DNA from: Notospermus geniculatus
Taxonomy: Eukaryota; Nemertea; Pilidiophora; Heteronemertea; Lineidae
NCBI GenBank assembly: GCA_002633025.1
Contig: NMRB01002411.1
Span: 1-64,000 of the forward strand
Reading direction: 5' to 3'
Length of the DNA: 64,000 bases
In this document: piece after piece, positions 1 to 9,623 of the stretch
Layout of the letters: each line of letters begins with the position of its first letter
How positions within the stretch are numbered: position 1 is the stretch's first letter
The notes under the pieces: generated by a model
The model's database searches: none
The model's input: the letters and a program-made list of their open reading frames with translations, nothing else
What the model was told of the DNA's origin: nothing
Position numbers and translations under genes: made by a program

Positions 1-97
1 ATTGAAATGACCCAACATTATATTTTTAGGTCAGGGTGATCACGAACAGCCTGATTTGACAATCCCTAAGATGAGAATGAACAGCCCCTTTGCGCCC

Positions 98-205
98 AAT
101 TCCAGAATTCTACATGTATACATGTACGTTCGATTTTACGGATTTGTTGGCCAAAGGGGAGGTGTGCGCCCGGTGCGCGCCCTGGATCCACGCCTCGCCT
201 GCATC
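98..205 (-). repeat. Fragment of GGATCC/GCGCCC MITE (family R)
   Basis: A minus-oriented partial copy of the family seen at 6290, 19190, 21307, 24258, 31134 and 46045. The shared part runs from CCAGAATTC through GGATTTGTTGGCCAAAGGGG to a GGATCC near 185. It lies downstream of the POFUT1 exon donor, so probably in intron 1 of that gene. One inner segment is altered and the far end is missing. Confidence 0.6.
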
Positions 206-577
206 CTGTTCCGATGCAGCTTCTTCCGTCAAGCGACAACCGTTTGGGAGGGGGGCACTGATCTGGGATTCTAAATTTATTCCTGCCTACTTTGTAGGCT
301 ATCTGCCCTACAACCCCCACATTCAACTACATTGCGGCTACAACTACAACTGTAACTGTAACTGTGTGACAGTCTGTATAGGCCTACATACATTACATGT
401 GTGGGAAGCCTACATTTGTACACCTGTGTAGTGTTAGTGTGTATACATGTACATAACATAGCCTCAACACATGCACCTTCTGGCTTCTTGATTTTGCAAA
501 GTTTTCTGGTAACTTTCCAAGTGGTATTTACAAGGGAAATAAAAGGCGACAGTCTATGAAATCGATGTCACACTTAC

Positions 578-692
578 CCATGCATGGACAGAACATAATG
601 TAACCCTGTTTGTCAACATCGATGCTAAAAACAGGCGACAAATAACAAATAAATGAGAGAAAAATGCCAAAGATCGACACGTCCACCGCCAT
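578..692 (-). CDS. POFUT1: POFUT1-like protein O-fucosyltransferase, first coding exon (partial gene)
   Basis: On the minus strand, ATG at 692-690 opens a 38-codon exon that stops at a strong donor, GTAAGT, beginning at 577. The first ~23 residues are hydrophobic (VSIFGIFLSFICYLSPVFS), a typical ER signal peptide. After it comes DKQGYIMFCPCMG, which matches the start of the mature POFUT1 domain (in vertebrates YLLYCPCMGRFGNQ). POFUT1 is the ER-resident GDP-fucose:protein O-fucosyltransferase that puts O-fucose on EGF repeats of Notch and related proteins. I chose the second in-frame ATG because it starts directly with the signal peptide. Frame phase at the donor is 1, so the next exon should begin by completing Gly and then read R/K-FGNQ. 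No such exon is visible in 1-570, so the rest lies beyond the left edge. It is head-to-head with SIRT4. Identification rests on a short but characteristic motif plus the donor. Confidence 0.75.
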
Positions 693-1083
693 GATCGTTA
701 ATTGGGGATTCCCCTTAATTGACGTCATCAACACGTATTCTCCGAGAAGTAACTTTCAGCCGTTTTGAGCATATTCTCCGAAGAAATGTACACACAGATA
801 CTAGCAGACGACTTATAAAGTAGAAAGAAATCAATAATGGAGCTACAGTAGCGCTAGTACCAAGAATAAGCGGCGATTAGCAACTAGTAGTTAGTTGTAG
901 ATCCGACCGCTTGTTGTCGCCACCTCCCGTTGCTGCGATTATGCAGAAAGCCAAGGCGTTTTTCTGCGTCGGAATAAGTCGATTTTTTCAAAATGTAAGG
1001 CTCTGATGTCGGTGTCTTCTATTCCTTCTTGATCATTCTATCAAACTCCTCACATGTATCGTAAATATCGTGCAAGCGAAGGT

Positions 1084-1217
1084 CGGGTCAAGTATGGTAT
1101 AGCGGGCCAAGCCATGGGAAGTGACACATCTCCATACATTGCCGCTTATTCCGTGTACACACATGTACACGCACAGTGCACTTCCCACGACTTGGCCCGC
1201 TATACCATACTTGAGCC
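1084..1217. repeat. Inverted-repeat (foldback) element with ~40-bp arms
   Basis: The left arm, containing TCAAGTATGGTATAGCGGGC and ending at GGGAAGTG, is the reverse complement of the right arm CACTTCCC..GCCCGCTATACCATACTTGA, with a few mismatches. The loop of about 55 bp includes ACACATGTACA. Confidence 0.75.
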
Positions 1218-1363
1218 CGAAGGTCCCGGTGTCATGATTTTGTTGGGGAATCCCTTCCTTCCGTCAGCTTGCTCAGGCTGTCATTCATGGTGTAACAGTA
1301 ACGAGTGTCCTCGTGTAAAAAGTGTCCGCTGCTATTGTTCCATGAGGGCTCAAGGCAGAGGGC

Positions 1364-1639
1364 TTGAGGCGTGCATTGCAAGAGTGGTGGGTGTGTTTCA
1401 GAGGTCCAAGGAGCACATACCCCGGTAATAACCCCCCGAATAACCCCCAGTGATCAGTAATGCCCCATGCCCGTCAGTCTACGTCGTAGGCCTACCGGTA
1501 GGCCTACGACGTAGACTGACGGGCATGGGGCATTACTGATCACTGGGGGTTATTCGGGGGGTTATTACCGGGGTATGTGCTCCTTGNCTCCTTGGACCTA
1601 TGAAACACACCCACCACACTCCTGCAATGCACGCCTCAA
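1364..1639. repeat. Very long near-perfect palindrome (~133-bp arms, no spacer)
   Basis: The sequence is self-complementary around the centre GGCCTACC/GGTAGGCC at 1496/1497. Arms stay almost identical out to GAGGCGTGCATTGCA on the left and TGCAATGCACGCCTC on the right. The right arm has an 8-base extra CTCCTTGN containing an N at 1587. It is either a very young foldback element or an assembly inversion artefact; the N shows that base calling failed there. Confidence 0.8.
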
Positions 1640-1859
1640 TTCCTTGTGTCACAGTAGTACAATGTAGGCCTGGTCAGTCAGCCGGCAAGTCGTGATGCTT
1701 CATGTCATGCACACAAAAGTGTTCTCCATGTTGTCGTTGCGGAGCACAATATGCGACTGGTTGTCAGTGTCTTCAGATGATGTGACTGACATCAGAACTC
1801 ACTTACAATACAATTTGCTTTGCAGGCTTTGAAACAGGGAATGCCAGGCAGGTCACACC

Positions 1860-2543
1860 ATGGTTGGAACTTTTTCTAGTCATGCCGCCGGCTTCTGCCG
1901 TCCCAGACTTGCACTTAAGTTCTTTGTCAGAAGCATAGGGTCTTCCCGGACAACAAGGGCTAAGATTTTAAACGAACCTAATCTACGTTTTGTACCGAAA
2001 AGCAACCCGGTGCAGGAAGACGATGTAAAGATTCTAGCGGACTTTGTTGAACGTCACGAAAGGATATTAGTCCTAACCGGAGCTGGAATGTCAACTGCAA
2101 GCGGAATCCCTGATTATAGATCAGAGGGTGTGGGACTTTATGCCAGAAGTGACAATCGACCAATTCAGTATGCCGACTATTTACGAAGTGTCAAAAACAG
2201 GCAAAGATACTGGGCAAGAAATTATGTCGGTTGGCCAAAATTTTCATCAGTTTTGCCGAATATTGGACATAAAATTCTTAGTGATTGGGAACGCAGGAAG
2301 AAAATTTCATGGCTTGTCACGCAAAATGTTGATGCCCTACACCACAAAGCTGGCAGCAAGAATGTGACGGAGCTGCACGGTTGTGCACACAGGGTGGAGT
2401 GTTTGCAGTGCGGGACAATGATGACGCGTTCGAGACTTCAGGAATTGATGAAAGATGTGAACCCCCACTTTCATGAAGAATCGCTTGATATAGCCCCAGA
2501 CGGTGATGTGCAGCTCTCGGACTTTCAAGTCCGGAATTTTGAG
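1860..2543 (+). CDS. SIRT4: SIRT4 coding exon 1
   Basis: Exon 1 encodes residues 1-228: presequence, NAD-binding Rossmann part, catalytic His and first zinc CxxC. The exon begins at 1826 after TTTGCTTTGCAG, so a short 5' UTR stretch precedes the ATG and an upstream noncoding exon is implied. It ends GAG|GTTTGT. Reading on past this donor gives a premature stop at 2550-2552, so intron 1 must be removed. Confidence 0.93.
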
Positions 2544-4526
2544 GTTTGTTGATAGCACACACAACTGTGCTGCTCATTACGGCCTGGAGAGCTATCGACC
2601 AGCACAGCCGGAGAACGTGCACTCTGGCATCCGTTATGATCTGAGTCAGGTCCTATTCACACCCGTGCTGCATGAGATATCAGTACCTTGTTGACCAAAT
2701 CCCAGCAGCACACCAGGAGATATCACAAGTGATCTACCACCGATCTTCTCGTCAGCCACTGCAGACTAGGCGATATCTGTTTTGGTATTGTGTGATAATG
2801 GGCGAACATCGCAAGCTAGAAGATTCCATGCATCGCTGTCCAGCGCACACCTGGCATCAAGGGCCAATTTTGTTCGGTGGCAAGCAGATCGCTTGTGATA
2901 TCACCTGGTGTGCGGCAGGCTTTTACGCCCTTTCCTAATCCATTTGATGACAACTCAGTGCAGGCCTCGTCTTTTAAGGCGTGTTAAAAAGTGCATGCGC
3001 CTCGCAAACAATAGAAATTCTATTGTTTGCGAGGCACATGCACTTTTTAGCACGCCTTAAAAGACAAGGCCTGTCAGTGTTCATTATGAACGTCAACTGG
3101 GGCACTATAGGGCAGATTATAAAAGTTTACAAACTAATTTCTTAAAGTTTTACCTTCATTTCCCAGGTTCCTCCCTGTCCCTCTTGTGGCGGTATCCTCC
3201 AGCCTCAGGTCGTCTTCTTCGGTGCCAATGTCTCTAAACCAGTTGTACAGTTTGTCTTCCGGAAGGTGGAGGAATGTGACAGTGTCCTAGTCCTTGGATC
3301 TTCACTAGAGGTGACCATCACAGTTTCTCTTAGCTCTGAGAAAGTTTTTCCTGTCAGCATGGTCAGAGCACCCCTGTGCACAAAGGAACTTATTCCTGAA
3401 GCCCTCCTATTGAGTTGTAACTTTACTTGCATGATAACTACTGATATTGTGGGCAATCCATTGTTTACTCTTACCTAACAATAGGTTTGCATGTTGGTGA
3501 AGTAATAGAGGCCTTGTGAACAGTTCCCTGGGCCCATATTCGTAAAACTACTTAAGTCAAGTGTGACACAAATCCTTTGTTCAACACAAAAGATACAGTA
3601 CAGGTCACAATTGACATCCCTAAATTCGCGTATGTTACTCGTAAGTCACTCGTAACTTACGCAACTACTCACGCGCAACTTACGAGGTGAGTTACGTGGT
3701 GAGTTACGCGAATTTCGCTAGCTACGCAGTGATTTACGAGGCGAGTTACGCGATTTTGGCGAGTTACGCGGTGATTTACGCGAAATCAAAGCCGTGAGTT
3801 ACTCGTAAGTTACGCGTAACTTACGAGTAACTTACTCGAAGCCGTTGGGATGTCAATTGTGACCTGTACTGTAAGTAGCCCTATCACATTTTGACTAAGG
3901 TACGTTTCTGAATATGGACCCAGCTGGGCTTGAGTTACATGTAGGGCCCAATTGTGCTCCACGCTGATGGTCTGTTTCAAAATGTTTGTCTTGAGTTTGC
4001 ACTGAAGGTCTAGATCAGGGCCAACCACACACAAAGTCCAATAGTGCTCTCGGTGCCTATTGGCAGTTTAGCTAATCAGAAAATGTGTTATAACTAAGTG
4101 CCAATAGGCACCGGTAGTATTATCGGACTTTCTGTGCGGTCGGCCCAGGAATAACTGAATTGAAATCGGCCCTGTGACTAACTATATAGACTGAACATGT
4201 AGATTAAACCAGTCAAGTTGTGCAGTCCTACTGTAGGCATTGTGATTAAGATCCCAGATTTTGAACTTTCAGAAATTTCAATTTCCTCTCATAGTCGGGT
4301 GTTCTCCACATTCTTCTACCAATGATTCAGTTTAGACGTATCTTTTCAGGTCTACTCAGGGTATCGGTTTGTTTACTCAGCATCAAAACGTGACCTCCCG
4401 ATTGCTATCGTCAACATTGGACGGACTCGAGCAGACGACCTTGCGACCATAAAGATACGTGGACAGTGTACGACTGTGTTAGAACAGGCGGACAAAATCC
4501 TGAGAGAGAGATTTACCGTCAGCTGA
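1860..4526 (+). CDS. SIRT4: SIRT4-like mitochondrial sirtuin (three coding exons)
   Basis: The coding sequence is 1860-2543, 3167-3310 and 4350-4526, all phase 0, giving 334 aa (human SIRT4 is 314). The start ATG sits in a good context (ACCATGG). The first ~35 residues are rich in Arg, Ser and Ala with almost no acid, as in a mitochondrial presequence. Visible sirtuin motifs: GAG-x-S at 74-78, GIPDYRS at 82-88, YWARN at 117-121, TQNVD at 154-158, and the catalytic His in ELHG (H173). Four zinc cysteines form two CxxC pairs: C181/C184 in exon 1 and C232/C235 in exon 2. Then come VVFFG, GSSLEVYSG and [10 protein letters not shown]. Residue patterns such as [12 protein letters not shown] and [10 protein letters not shown] are specific to SIRT4, not to SIRT5 or SIRT6. 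SIRT4 is an NAD-dependent matrix enzyme (ADP-ribosyl transfer, lipoamide and acyl-lysine removal) that restrains glutamate dehydrogenase and pyruvate dehydrogenase. No frame damage is seen, so it looks functional. Confidence 0.95.
2961..3072. mobile_element. CAGGCCT-ended palindromic foldback (family F1), in SIRT4 intron 1
   Basis: The element starts CAGGCCT and ends AGGCCTG, is self-complementary along its length, and has the centre CAATAGAAATTCTATTG. It is flanked by a direct duplication TCAGTG on each side (2955-2960 and 3073-3078). The same ends, core and 6-bp duplication size occur at 21174 and 42872. Confidence 0.85.
3167..3310 (+). CDS. SIRT4: SIRT4 coding exon 2
   Basis: Preceded by a pyrimidine tract and TTTCCCAG, this 48-codon exon opens with VPPCPSCGG, the second zinc CxxC pair, and continues with QPQVVFFG and ends GSSLE. 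The donor is GTGACC, weaker than consensus beyond GT, but it lines up with the next exon's VYSGYRF in phase 0. Confidence 0.92.
3530..3921. mobile_element. Family F2 hairpin element interrupted by a second MITE (SIRT4 intron 2)
   Basis: Outer ends are GGGCCCATATTCGTAAAAC and GAATATGGACCC, as in the copies at 8740-9066 and 25486. The palindrome is split at its loop (after CACAAAAGATA) by an independent element at 3596-3871. Removing the insert and one TA restores the usual F2 sequence AAAGATAAGTA, so F2 was there first. Confidence 0.8.
3596..3871. mobile_element. TA-flanked MITE with CAGTACAGGTCACAATTG ends
   Basis: Perfect 25-bp terminal inverted repeats begin CAGTACAGGTCACAATTGAC, flanked by TA on both sides (3594-3595 and 3872-3873), as for Tc1/mariner-type nonautonomous elements. 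The interior is a run of short motifs such as GAGTTACGCG and CGTAACTTACG in both orientations, which looks like degenerate internal amplification. No protein coding is present. Confidence 0.8.
4350..4526 (+). CDS. SIRT4: SIRT4 coding exon 3 (C-terminus)
   Basis: After ATCTTTTCAG this exon encodes [20 protein letters not shown] and so on through [15 protein letters not shown] to the stop TGA at 4524-4526. It supplies the last Rossmann strands and the NIG loop that contacts NAD. Confidence 0.93.
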   Translation, partial: VYSGYRFVYSASKRDLPIAIVNIGRTRADDLATIKIRGQCTTVLEQADKILRERFTVS

Positions 4527-4535
4527 AAAAATGAA

Positions 4536-4541
4536 AATAAA
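4536..4541 (+). terminator. Polyadenylation signal AATAAA of SIRT4
   Basis: A canonical AATAAA lies 10 bases after the SIRT4 stop codon, which implies a very short 3' UTR if it is used. Confidence 0.55.
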
Positions 4542-4769
4542 GTGCTTCTCAACCATAACAGTTTTATTATCATGATAGTACGGTACATTGTCTGTCACAT
4601 TTGAGGGGAGAGGGCCACCAATGAGAGATCATGATACACATGTGAGGGCAGGCGTTGAAAATCACATTTCTTTTCTAGAACTACATGAAAAGTATCACTT
4701 CATACAGACTACATATATGAAGTGATTTGTGTATTATCTTTCAACATTATCATGCGGGTCTGATACACT

Positions 4770-4975
4770 ATTTATTACCCGCTCCAGCAAAATTAGGCAC
4801 TTGTCGCAAGTGACCATCATTGGTCGTCAGTTTACTCAACTTTTGTTACTCTTGTCCACTACTGTTGTCAACCTGCAGAGACGAACATTTCAGCTATTGT
4901 CTTGTGAGGCCGTTAGGCGTTAACCCTTTCCTTGGTTGCGACAGGCGCCTAGTTTTGCTGCAGCGGGTCACATTT
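4770..4975 (+). repeat. Interspersed repeat ending GCGGGTCACATTTAT
   Basis: This stretch (CCCGCTCCAGCAAAA through GTTAACCCTTTCC to GCGGGTCACATTTATG) recurs inverted or rearranged at 55630-55850 and in part at 38950-39065 (CAACACAATAGC-GAAATGTAC, GTAAACTGATGA). It contains no credible coding frame. Confidence 0.6.
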
Positions 4976-5655
4976 ATGAATCTTTGCAAGGACTTGTAAT
5001 TCGCCTGGCTTCATTTTCCATCCCTACGGCCAAAGCACGGAGAAAGGATGGAAAACCAGTAGACTTCAGTCCTGCAAGAAGCCTTTGTGAATAAGGTCAC
5101 AAGATTCTAATGAAAGAGCCCGAACCACACCAAAAAGTTGAGTGTTTCCATCCATATAGATCAAATGCAGAAATAGAATTAGGTCAAAGTCAAACCATAC
5201 ATCGTATTATGCCGGCTTGACCACCGCATTGTTGTGACCACGTCTTTTGATTCGTTCGTCGGGCAAAATAGCGTTATGACGTCTGGTGTGACAATGACCA
5301 AATTTGATTTCTTCAACTCCTCTATAGTGCATGGAGGCTTTAAATTGAATCCGTGGTCTTTTTTTCACTCCCGTTAGCAAAACCATAGTTATGATACTTC
5401 ATGGATATTTTTATAGGTCTAGCTACAAGGCTAGTAATTATAGAAGCTCTAAATAGCAGTAAGCTTTTGTACAAGTAATGTTCAACAAACAGGTGTCTGG
5501 CGCCCGACCAACGTTAGCATCCAAGATGATTGTACTCATACACGTTTAGACTATGTACAAAATGTTGAGAATCGTTTGAGCTTCTTGACCCAGAATTATA
5601 TGAGATTATATTAGTGTATCACACTGTTGTGGTTGTTCATTAGTTGGTTCGCTTC
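4976..5655. other. Noncoding interval, nothing recognised
   Basis: I see no gene, tRNA or clear inverted repeat here beyond scattered AT-rich sequence. Confidence 0.5.
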
Positions 5656-5926
5656 AAGGGCTACAATTTTTCTAGTGCCACTTTTTTTCGACAGCCTGCG
5701 CCACCGGCGTGGTTGCATCATTCTCCAATACCATAGTTTTGCCTTTCGCCCAGTGTTGGAGAATGTATGATTACAATACAATGCATACATGGATACCCTC
5801 AGAACGAGATTTATTCGACATGGGGCGAGGTTGATAAGCGGTAGTTTAACAACATTGTCAATAGAGGTCTCCCTTAACGCGGGTATGTTTAGCGCAGGAT
5901 AGGGAAGGAACACAGGGCCCCTTTAG
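5656..5926 (-). repeat. Family P repeat (minus copy)
   Basis: Reverse-complement relative of the sequences at 53040-53293 and 56354-56743. Shared landmarks are TTGGAGAATG, GATAAGCGGTAGTTTAACAA, CAATAGAGGTCTCCCTTAAC and GGGAAGGAA. The other copies have TTAAAGGG termini; here both ends are diverged. Confidence 0.7.
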
Positions 5927-6289
5927 CTAGTTGTTTGCAAAATCGCATGTTCTGTAGCAGTCATAATGTTCCATACAGGTTTCAGGAGCTGTCGCAAGTC
6001 CGTGACACTGCAAGTCTGCCATAAAGTTCATAAAGTTGAACTGCTCAATCACATCTCCACATCATGACATAATTTGACAAATCAAGGGCAAACCAACCAA
6101 TGAACAATCACAATACAACCAACTCAGGATTATCCAACACGTTAATAAGCCACAGCACAAGTTTGGAATTTAACACTGGCATCGTACAGTCATCCTATCA
6201 CAATAATTCTCCAATGAAGCGCGATCAGGATCAGAGTTTGGATAACGGCTGTTTGCAAAATTGCCCCGTGCACGAGGTGTATTTCGGTA

Positions 6290-6456
6290 TGGGCGGATGC
6301 TAAGGGGGGCCCTGGGTGCACGGCTCCCTTTTGGCCAACAAATCTGTAAATCGACTGTGAAATTCTGGAATTTGGAGCAAATCATTGAAATTCACTGCAA
6401 ATTTCAATGTTCCTAGCACAGGGTGCCCCCTCTTTTCCCAAATCCTGGATCTGGCC
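6290..6456 (+). mobile_element. Family R MITE (GGCCAACAAATCTGTAAA type)
   Basis: Shares GGCCAACAAATCTGTAAA, GGAGCAAATCATTGAAATTC, TTTCAATGTTCCTAGCACAG and the GCCCCCTCTTTTCC end with the other family R copies. The outer inverted ends are eroded. Confidence 0.75.
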
Positions 6457-7435
6457 TTGGGAAGGGTTCAAAGTTAAACTAGGCCGAAGTGAACTCCATT
6501 GCATTGGAACTGAGATAGTGAAAGTTCTGTGACTGGGGTTTTAACAACCAGTGTTAGGCCGGCCTGCAAATTTCTGGCCCTTCTGCTTGAGCAAGTCCAG
6601 TTTCAACTGCATTTTGACCACCTCACTTCTGTCTCAGTGTGCCTACATACCATTTCTTTACCAATACCCTGTACAATAACTGTACATCACAATGAGCCAT
6701 GGACAGTTCTCGCTTCAGTTGAAGACTGTATGATGCCAGTGGCATTGGCAGCCCTCGAATAGTAACAGCCAGGTCTGGTCCAGAGGTAAAAAAATAGGGG
6801 GCGCTCTGAAGTAGCCGAGCCAGGCTACCTATTCTGCAACCCATTGTTTAACAACCTACAACCTACTCCCACAAATTGACAGAAAAGTTTAGTACTGGTA
6901 AGGCCCAAAAAAATAAAGTATTTGTTTCTTGTCCGTGCCCGCGTCATTCCCAGGCCCTCCGCATCGAAATTTTTTTTTCTCACCAATTTCAAATTTTCCC
7001 ACTTTGCTTACGCAGCACCTTCTATACAATGCACAGAAATGCTTCATCACTTGAAATCATCTTTGTTTTTCATGAAATCTGTGCTTTAAACATGTAGAGA
7101 GATAGTTTGCTGGTGGTATTTCCCCCATCCATGAAGAAAACGGGAAAAAATTATTTGAAAATAAAAAAAAATTTCGCATGCCCGCATCAATTTTTGCTGA
7201 GTTGCTGGACAAGAAACAGACAATATATTTTTTTGGGCCTAATCTGTACTACACCTTACACATTTCATAACCAGCTACTTTTTCCCATGCACCTGGAACT
7301 CAAAATCTGATAAAGGTGCGTCCACACTAAAACTGGACTCCAGTTTGGTCCCCTCAAGCCTGTGGCTCCAACGCTATTTCAATCAAGCGTCCTCACAGAA
7401 ATCTCCCGCGCGAAGCATTCTCCCACACGATTTCT

Positions 7436-7590
7436 GTATCATACACGTGCCGGTCACCCATCCACGTAGTGATCGCGCTCAACGTCCGAGGCCAACGCAC
7501 TAACCACTAGGCCATAAAGGAAACCCTCCATGGCCCACGAGTTAGCCATGCCATATAGTAGCTGCAAGGGGTTCAATGCAATTTCTATGT
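7436..7590 (-). repeat. tRNA-derived SINE (family S2), minus orientation
   Basis: On the minus strand it reads TTTATGGCCTAGTGGTTAGT, an A-box-like Pol III promoter head, followed by GCGTTGGC and GATCACTACGTGGATGGGTG. Same family as 28619, 33395 and 47105. Confidence 0.65.
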
Positions 7591-7869
7591 GGAGCCATCA
7601 TTGAAATAGGTTTGAAGTCATTGCTTTGTGGGGGGGGGGGGGTGTNCCTAACATTTACAATTGAATGAGAAAATCTAACAGCTCAACCAATAAACATGAT
7701 AAAGCAGTGAAGCTGGGGAATGTTATAAATGAAATTCAAAACTAGTGACTAAACAAATCTATCCTAGCTGGACACCTCCATGACCCTTTAGTCAGTCTTT
7801 AAGTACACATACACACCGGTCGGTCATTTACATCCATGGACCAGGACCATCATCAGATCCCCATGTAGG

Positions 7870-8236
7870 GACCCTACCTTCACCAGTAATACCAAATGAG
7901 GACATGTCTTCACCAGTAATACCAAATGAGGACAGTCGACTCTTCACAAGTAATACCCAGAGGACGCGTCTTCAGCAGTAATACCAAATGAGGACAGGTC
8001 TTCACCAGTAACACCAAGTGTGGATGCATATTCGCCAGTAATACCAAATGAGGACAGGTCTTCGCCAGTAATATCAAATGAGGACATGTCTTCGCAAGTA
8101 ATACCAAATGAGGACATGTCTTCACCAGTAATACCAAATGAGGACGCAGTTTTGCCAGTAATCCCAAATAAGGACAGGTCTTCACCAGTAATATCAAATG
8201 AGGACACGTCTTCACCAGTAATACCAAATGAGGACA
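7870..8236. repeat. Minisatellite with ~30-bp unit
   Basis: About twelve degenerate copies of a unit containing ACCAGTAATACCAAATGAGG followed by ACATGTCTTC. Because the unit is a multiple of three, long open frames arise by chance on both strands (for example 7910-8290 minus, repeating CPHLVLLVKT). These are not supported as genes. Confidence 0.9.
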
Positions 8237-8739
8237 CCCTGTCCCAATGCTAGCTCTGGCCCTGGTCACTGTCACTCCCCCATTTGGCATCTATGATACC
8301 GGTCAATTATCAAAACCATTTGACCAGTTGACAAAATAGTGGTCTTCCAACCTTTTGCTTTGTGGCATTTTTGAAACACTCGATTCTGCCCCAAGATTTG
8401 AGCAGACAGTAGCCTACCAAATCAGATTTGCTAGTCAAACCATTCCCCACCTCTTTTCAATCTGAGCAATGACATCATACACCATCTGAAAACCCAATCT
8501 TCTAACAGGAATCAACTCACCTAGTTCTTTCTTCTGTGGAAAGATGTCACTGCATACACAAATCACAGATATTGTATTGACACAATCTTTTTCAAGCATT
8601 TTAAGCGCAAGTGTCTCGACGCAAACAGATAAACATTATGCAAGAGAAATAATATGAACACAAATTGAAAGAAGCTATAATATACCACTACGTGTATGTT
8701 GTGAAGAAACTATACTCTGTTCCAATTGCTTGGGCTTCA

Positions 8740-9066
8740 GGGTCCATATTCATAAACAAGTCAAAGTGTGATACCGGTACATATCTTTTGTTTTGAACAA
8801 AGGATAAGTATCACACTTTGACTTAAGCTTGTTTATGAATATGGCCCTGGGTCCATATTTATAAACATACTTAAGTCAAAGCGTGATACTTATCTTTTGT
8901 GTTGAACAAAGAATAAGTATCACACTTTGACTTAAGCATGTTTATGAATATGGCCCTGGGTCCATATTCATAAACACACTTAAGTCGAAGTGTGATAATT
9001 ATCGTATGTGTTGAACAAAGGATAAGTGTCACACTTAGACTTAAGTAGTTTTATGAATATGGGCCC
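8740..9066. mobile_element. Three tandem family F2 hairpins
   Basis: Copies at 8740-8847, 8849-8956 and 8958-9066, each about 108 bp and each a near-complete palindrome: GGGTCCATATTCATAAAC, then CTTAAGTCAAAGTGTGATAC, a short loop around TTGTGTTGAACAAAG, then the reverse complement. Adjacent copies are separated by a single T. Each would fold into a hairpin of about 45-50 bp if transcribed. Confidence 0.9.
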
Positions 9067-9187
9067 CGATCTCTCTCCATTGATACTTGACAAGTTTTCC
9101 ACTTTCCCAATCAATGCGACATAGCGATTTTTCACAAAGTCACAGCTCCACACGCCATCTTTTGGCAAGTATTCAAACCACAGATCT
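9067..9187 (-). other. Coding-like stretch, unrecognised (possible exon)
   Basis: On the minus strand, after an AG at about 9188, the frame reads DLWFEYLPKDGVWSCDFVKN and continues with RYVALIGKVENLSSINGERS before running into the F2 repeat, where it stops. Amino-acid composition is protein-like but I do not recognise a family. It might belong with the coding-like segment at 10267-10536 on the same strand. Confidence 0.2.
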
Positions 9188-9623
9188 AGGAATTATCCTC
9201 CAACTGTGCTTTGAAAACACAAAAAAAATTGCATGAAAAAAAACTCAGACACCGAAGAAAAAATTAAACTACAGAGCATCGCGATTATGATAACATCAGC
9301 AATCTAGTTTGGGGCATTCTAAATCTTAGCAGGTGAGCGCCGTTGATTTGAAAATGCCCTCAGAAAATGTGCCTACTCAGCTAGGCTAAGAAAACACGTC
9401 TAGTCTTAAAATCTGAGATTCGAAAATCAATCAATTAATTAATTAACTTTGAAGCACTTGTGAGCAAAATTGTTAAATGTTATGATTGTATTACAGCAGA
9501 ACTTGTGGGACTCGAGGGCTTGTCCTGGACGGACTGACGGCAATCTCCAGTTTCCTCCTACCATAGTGCAACGTGCATGTTGTGCCAAATACTTTATCAA
9601 GGGTAAATAATGACATGACCAAG

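Larger units (their letters stand above)
693..1825. promoter_or_regulatory. Shared 5' region between divergent POFUT1 and SIRT4
   Basis: About 1.1 kb separates the POFUT1 start codon from the acceptor of the SIRT4 coding exon, so both promoters should lie here. A GTAAGG donor-like site at 995 could end a SIRT4 5' UTR exon, with the acceptor TTTGCTTTGCAG ending at 1825. A short upstream reading frame starting near 941 would hit a stop after splicing, so it does not extend SIRT4. The middle and right of the region are filled by two inverted-repeat elements (1084-1217 and 1364-1639). No TATA box is claimed. Confidence 0.35.

Noticed and set aside
941-994. Upstream ATG as an extended SIRT4 N-terminus
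   Set aside because: Joining the 994 donor to the 1826 acceptor in that frame hits a stop within 17 codons.
2503-2938. Frames downstream of SIRT4 exon 1
   Set aside because: They lie in intron 1; splicing at 2543/3167 restores the conserved zinc motif.
7910-8290. 126-aa frame with repeated CPHLVLLVKT, and matching frames on both strands
   Set aside because: Explained entirely by a 30-bp minisatellite whose unit length is divisible by three.
8740-9066. CRISPR-like array
   Set aside because: Units are contiguous palindromes without unique spacers, in a eukaryotic genome.
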